A DNA stretch of 6,876 nt from CAZLHO01 sp964559455 (lineage in GTDB: Bacteria; Krumholzibacteriota; Krumholzibacteriia; LZORAL124-64-63): contig CAZLHO010000092.1 of NCBI GenBank assembly GCA_964559455.1, positions 1-6,876 on the forward strand. The letters run 5' to 3'. Position 1 is the first letter of the stretch; each line of letters starts with the position of its first letter. The translations under genes and the position numbers were made by a program. Below the pieces are notes generated by a model. That model searched no databases. It saw nothing but the letters and a program-made list of their open reading frames with translations, and had not been told where the DNA came from. Positions 5,460 through 6,876 of the stretch are shown one piece after another.

Positions 5460-5480
5460 AGGCGGTCGACGCGCCTTTTT
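5460..5480 (+). terminator. intrinsic terminator-like hairpin with T-run between thpR and recA
   Basis: AGGCG (5460-5464) pairs with CGCCT (5472-5476) around the loop GTCGACG, and TTTTT follows at 5476-5480. A five-pair GC-rich stem plus U-run is a modest intrinsic terminator for the pgpA-cinA-thpR transcript. The left arm also takes part in an alternative hairpin, CCGC (5452-5455) with GCGG (5462-5465). That makes attenuation of a recA transcript started upstream conceivable. Confidence 0.45.
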
Positions 5481-5547
5481 CAGCCGCCAGGATGCGTATC
5501 CGCAGCCTCCCGGACAACGGCTCTTTCACAGCTCGAGGAGATACCCG

Positions 5548-6657
5548 ATGGCCATCGACAAGCAGAAGGACAGACAGAAGGCGCTGGAGCTGACGCGCGC
5601 GCAGATCGAGAAGCAGTTCGGCAAGGGTTCGATCATGCTGCTGGGCGACGGGAAGATCTTCGACGAGATCGACGCCATCTCCACCGGCAGCCTCGCCCTG
5701 GACATCGCGCTGGGGGTCGGCGGTCTGCCCAAGGGGCGGGTCGTGGAGATCTACGGCCCCGAGGGCAGCGGCAAGACGACCGTGGCTTTGTCCGTGGTGG
5801 CGAACTGCCAGGCCAAGGGCGGCACCGCGGCCTTCGTCGACGCCGAGCACGCGCTCGACCCGGCCTACGCCCGCAAGATCGGCGTGGACATCGACAACCT
5901 GCTGGTCTCGCAGCCCGACACCGGCGAGCAGGCCCTGGAGATCACCGAGATGCTGGTGCGCTCGGGCGCGGTCGACGTCGTGGTCATCGACTCGGTGGCG
6001 GCGCTGGTGCCCCGGGCCGAGATCGAGGGGGAGATGGGCGACGCCCACGTCGGCCTGCAGGCCCGTCTGATGAGCCAGGCCCTGCGCAAGCTGACCGGCG
6101 CCATCTCGAAGACCAACACCATGGTCATGTTCACCAACCAGATCCGCATGAAGATCGGCGTGATGTTCGGCAACCCCGAGACCACGACCGGCGGCAACGC
6201 CCTGAAGTTCTACAGCTCCGTGCGCCTGGACATCCGGCGCATCGGCGCGATCACCCAGGGCGAGGAGGTCGTCGGCAGCAACGTCCGCGTCAAGGTGGTC
6301 AAGAACAAGGTGGCGCCGCCCTTCAAGAAGGCCGAGTTCGACATCCTCTACGGCCGCGGCATCTCGAAGGAGGGCGACCTGATCGACCTGGGCGTGCAGG
6401 CCGGCGTCATGCAGAAGTCGGGCGCCTGGTACAGCTACGGCGAGGAGCGTCTGGGCCAGGGTCGCGAGAACGTGCGCGAGTTCCTCTTCGAGAACAAGGA
6501 CCTCTACAAGGAGCTCGAGGAGAAGGTCCTGGTGCACTTCGGGATCCATCAGGAGAAACCCGCCGCCAAGGCGGCCGCCGCCGGCGCCGTCGTGGACGAG
6601 AAGGCGGCGCCCGCGGCCGGCGACGGCCGCAAGAAGAGCACGGCCACCTCCGGTTAG
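5548..6657 (+). CDS. recA: RecA recombinase
   Basis: A complete 369-residue RecA, the ATP-dependent strand-exchange protein that also triggers LexA self-cleavage. Motifs seen: the N-terminal helix with IEKQFGKGSIM, the Walker A GPEGSGKTT (residues 70-78), the AFVDAEHALDP block, the Walker B VVVIDSVAAL ending at Asp148, the L1 region EIEGEMGDAHVGLQARLMSQALRKL, TNQIRMKIGVMFGNPETTTGGNALKF covering L2, and the GxGISKEGDLIDLGV C-terminal domain. The family signature is unbroken, with no intein or frameshift. The final ~35 residues are Ala/Lys-rich and slightly basic rather than the acidic tail of the E. coli protein. The start ATG at 5548 has CGAGGAG at 5534-5540 with seven bases of spacing. In-frame codons continue upstream to 5410 but encode Arg-rich sequence unlike RecA. 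It is separated from thpR by a 141-base gap and followed within three bases by the recX-like gene. Confidence 0.99.
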   Translation: MAIDKQKDRQKALELTRAQIEKQFGKGSIMLLGDGKIFDEIDAISTGSLALDIALGVGGLPKGRVVEIYGPEGSGKTTVALSVVANCQAKGGTAAFVDAEHALDPAYARKIGVDIDNLLVSQPDTGEQALEITEMLVRSGAVDVVVIDSVAALVPRAEIEGEMGDAHVGLQARLMSQALRKLTGAISKTNTMVMFTNQIRMKIGVMFGNPETTTGGNALKFYSSVRLDIRRIGAITQGEEVVGSNVRVKVVKNKVAPPFKKAEFDILYGRGISKEGDLIDLGVQAGVMQKSGAWYSYGEERLGQGRENVREFLFENKDLYKELEEKVLVHFGIHQEKPAAKAAAAGAVVDEKAAPAAGDGRKKSTATSG

Positions 6658-6660
6658 CCG

Positions 6661-6876
6661 ATGGCCGACGCGGAGGACATCCTGCTGCTGACGTGCACGC
6701 CGGGCGACAACGGCGTCACGATCACCCTGAGCAACGGAGAAATCCTGGAGCTGGCGGCGGAATCCCTGCCGCCGGCTCTGCCGTCTCCGGGGGAGAAGCT
6801 GGACCCGGAGACGCTGGACGTCCTGCGCGCCGGCGCCGCCCGCAAGGAGATCGCGCGCCGGGTATTCCGACTGCTC
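6661..6876 (+). CDS. recX: RecX-like regulatory protein, N-terminal part (runs off the window)
   Basis: The first 72 codons of an open frame that continues past the window end. RecX proteins bind RecA filaments and inhibit or modulate them, and they are commonly encoded straight after recA. The sequence fits the RecX start: two beta-strands of the pattern LLLTCTPGDNGVTITLSNGEILELAAE, then SLPPALPSPGEKLDPETLDVLRAGAARKEIARRVFRLL, resembling the family's segment before its first three-helix repeat (...Al.lLs.R..S..EL, which would lie just beyond the edge). The ATG at 6661 is three bases after the recA stop and in the same frame as recA. No Shine-Dalgarno sequence is visible, suggesting coupling by re-initiation. 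The call relies on both the weak sequence pattern and the position; without the C-terminal repeats it is not certain. Confidence 0.75.
   Translation, partial: MADAEDILLLTCTPGDNGVTITLSNGEILELAAESLPPALPSPGEKLDPETLDVLRAGAARKEIARRVFRLL

Noticed and set aside
5407..5547. A LexA (SOS) box upstream of recA
   Set aside because: No CTGT-N8-ACAG, GAAC-N4-GTTC or GTTC-N7-GTTC site was found; the dyad at 5438-5455 is noted separately without being called an SOS box.
4474..6549. A 691-codon open frame on the minus strand opposite cinA, thpR and recA
   Set aside because: It is antisense to three firmly identified genes, is rich in His/Gln/Ala/Gly as expected from the reverse reading of GC-rich codons, and shows no family motif.
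1..6876. CRISPR array, defence system, tRNA or rRNA gene
   Set aside because: No regularly spaced repeats, no cloverleaf-like or rRNA-like segments, and no defence-family motifs were seen; almost all of the window is covered by identified housekeeping genes.

Overview
The window is a chimera-like join of two unrelated compositions. Bases 1 to about 378 are fairly AT-rich and hold, on the minus strand, an internal piece of a 2-oxoacid:ferredoxin oxidoreductase alpha subunit (VorB type). From about base 380 to the end the DNA is very GC-rich, with strong G/C at third codon positions, and every gene runs on the plus strand. The two parts meet without any spacer: vorB loses its first residues and dnaX loses its N-terminal bulk at the same point. 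A mis-joined metagenomic assembly or a cloning chimera is the simplest explanation.

The GC-rich part is a housekeeping neighbourhood. Region A (about 380-1788) is dnaX (C-terminal end), ybaB/ebfC and recR, a classic replication/recombinational-repair cluster. Region B (1918-3038) is a Roadblock/LC7 protein followed by a small MglA-like GTPase, a pair of the kind used for polarity or signalling in gliding bacteria and several uncultured phyla. Region C (3099-5406) is pgpA, cinA and thpR, overlapping end to end by 4 and 1 bases and so translationally coupled. It is preceded by a good sigma-70-like promoter that overlaps the stop codon of the GTPase gene. Region D (5548-6876) is recA followed at once by the start of a recX-like gene that runs off the window. 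recA is separated from thpR by 141 bases containing a terminator-like hairpin and an inverted repeat.

How the genes work together: RecR, YbaB and DnaX serve replication and gap repair. RecA and RecX are the recombinase and its modulator. CinA salvages pyridine nucleotide by-products, PgpA makes phosphatidylglycerol, and ThpR acts on RNA 2',3'-cyclic phosphate ends. The Roadblock/GTPase pair is probably a separate regulatory module.

Organism: a GC-rich Gram-negative-type bacterium. The Roadblock plus MglA-like pair together with pgpA-cinA-thpR-recA-recX fits Myxococcota/deltaproteobacteria-like lineages or GC-rich uncultured phyla such as Krumholzibacteriota, Eisenbacteria or Gemmatimonadota, but I cannot decide among these from the sequence alone. 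The AT-rich fragment comes from a different, probably anaerobic, source. I see no CRISPR array, tRNA, rRNA, insertion sequence or novel defence system. The most distinctive items are the GTPase with both switch regions altered, the join itself, and the recA leader.
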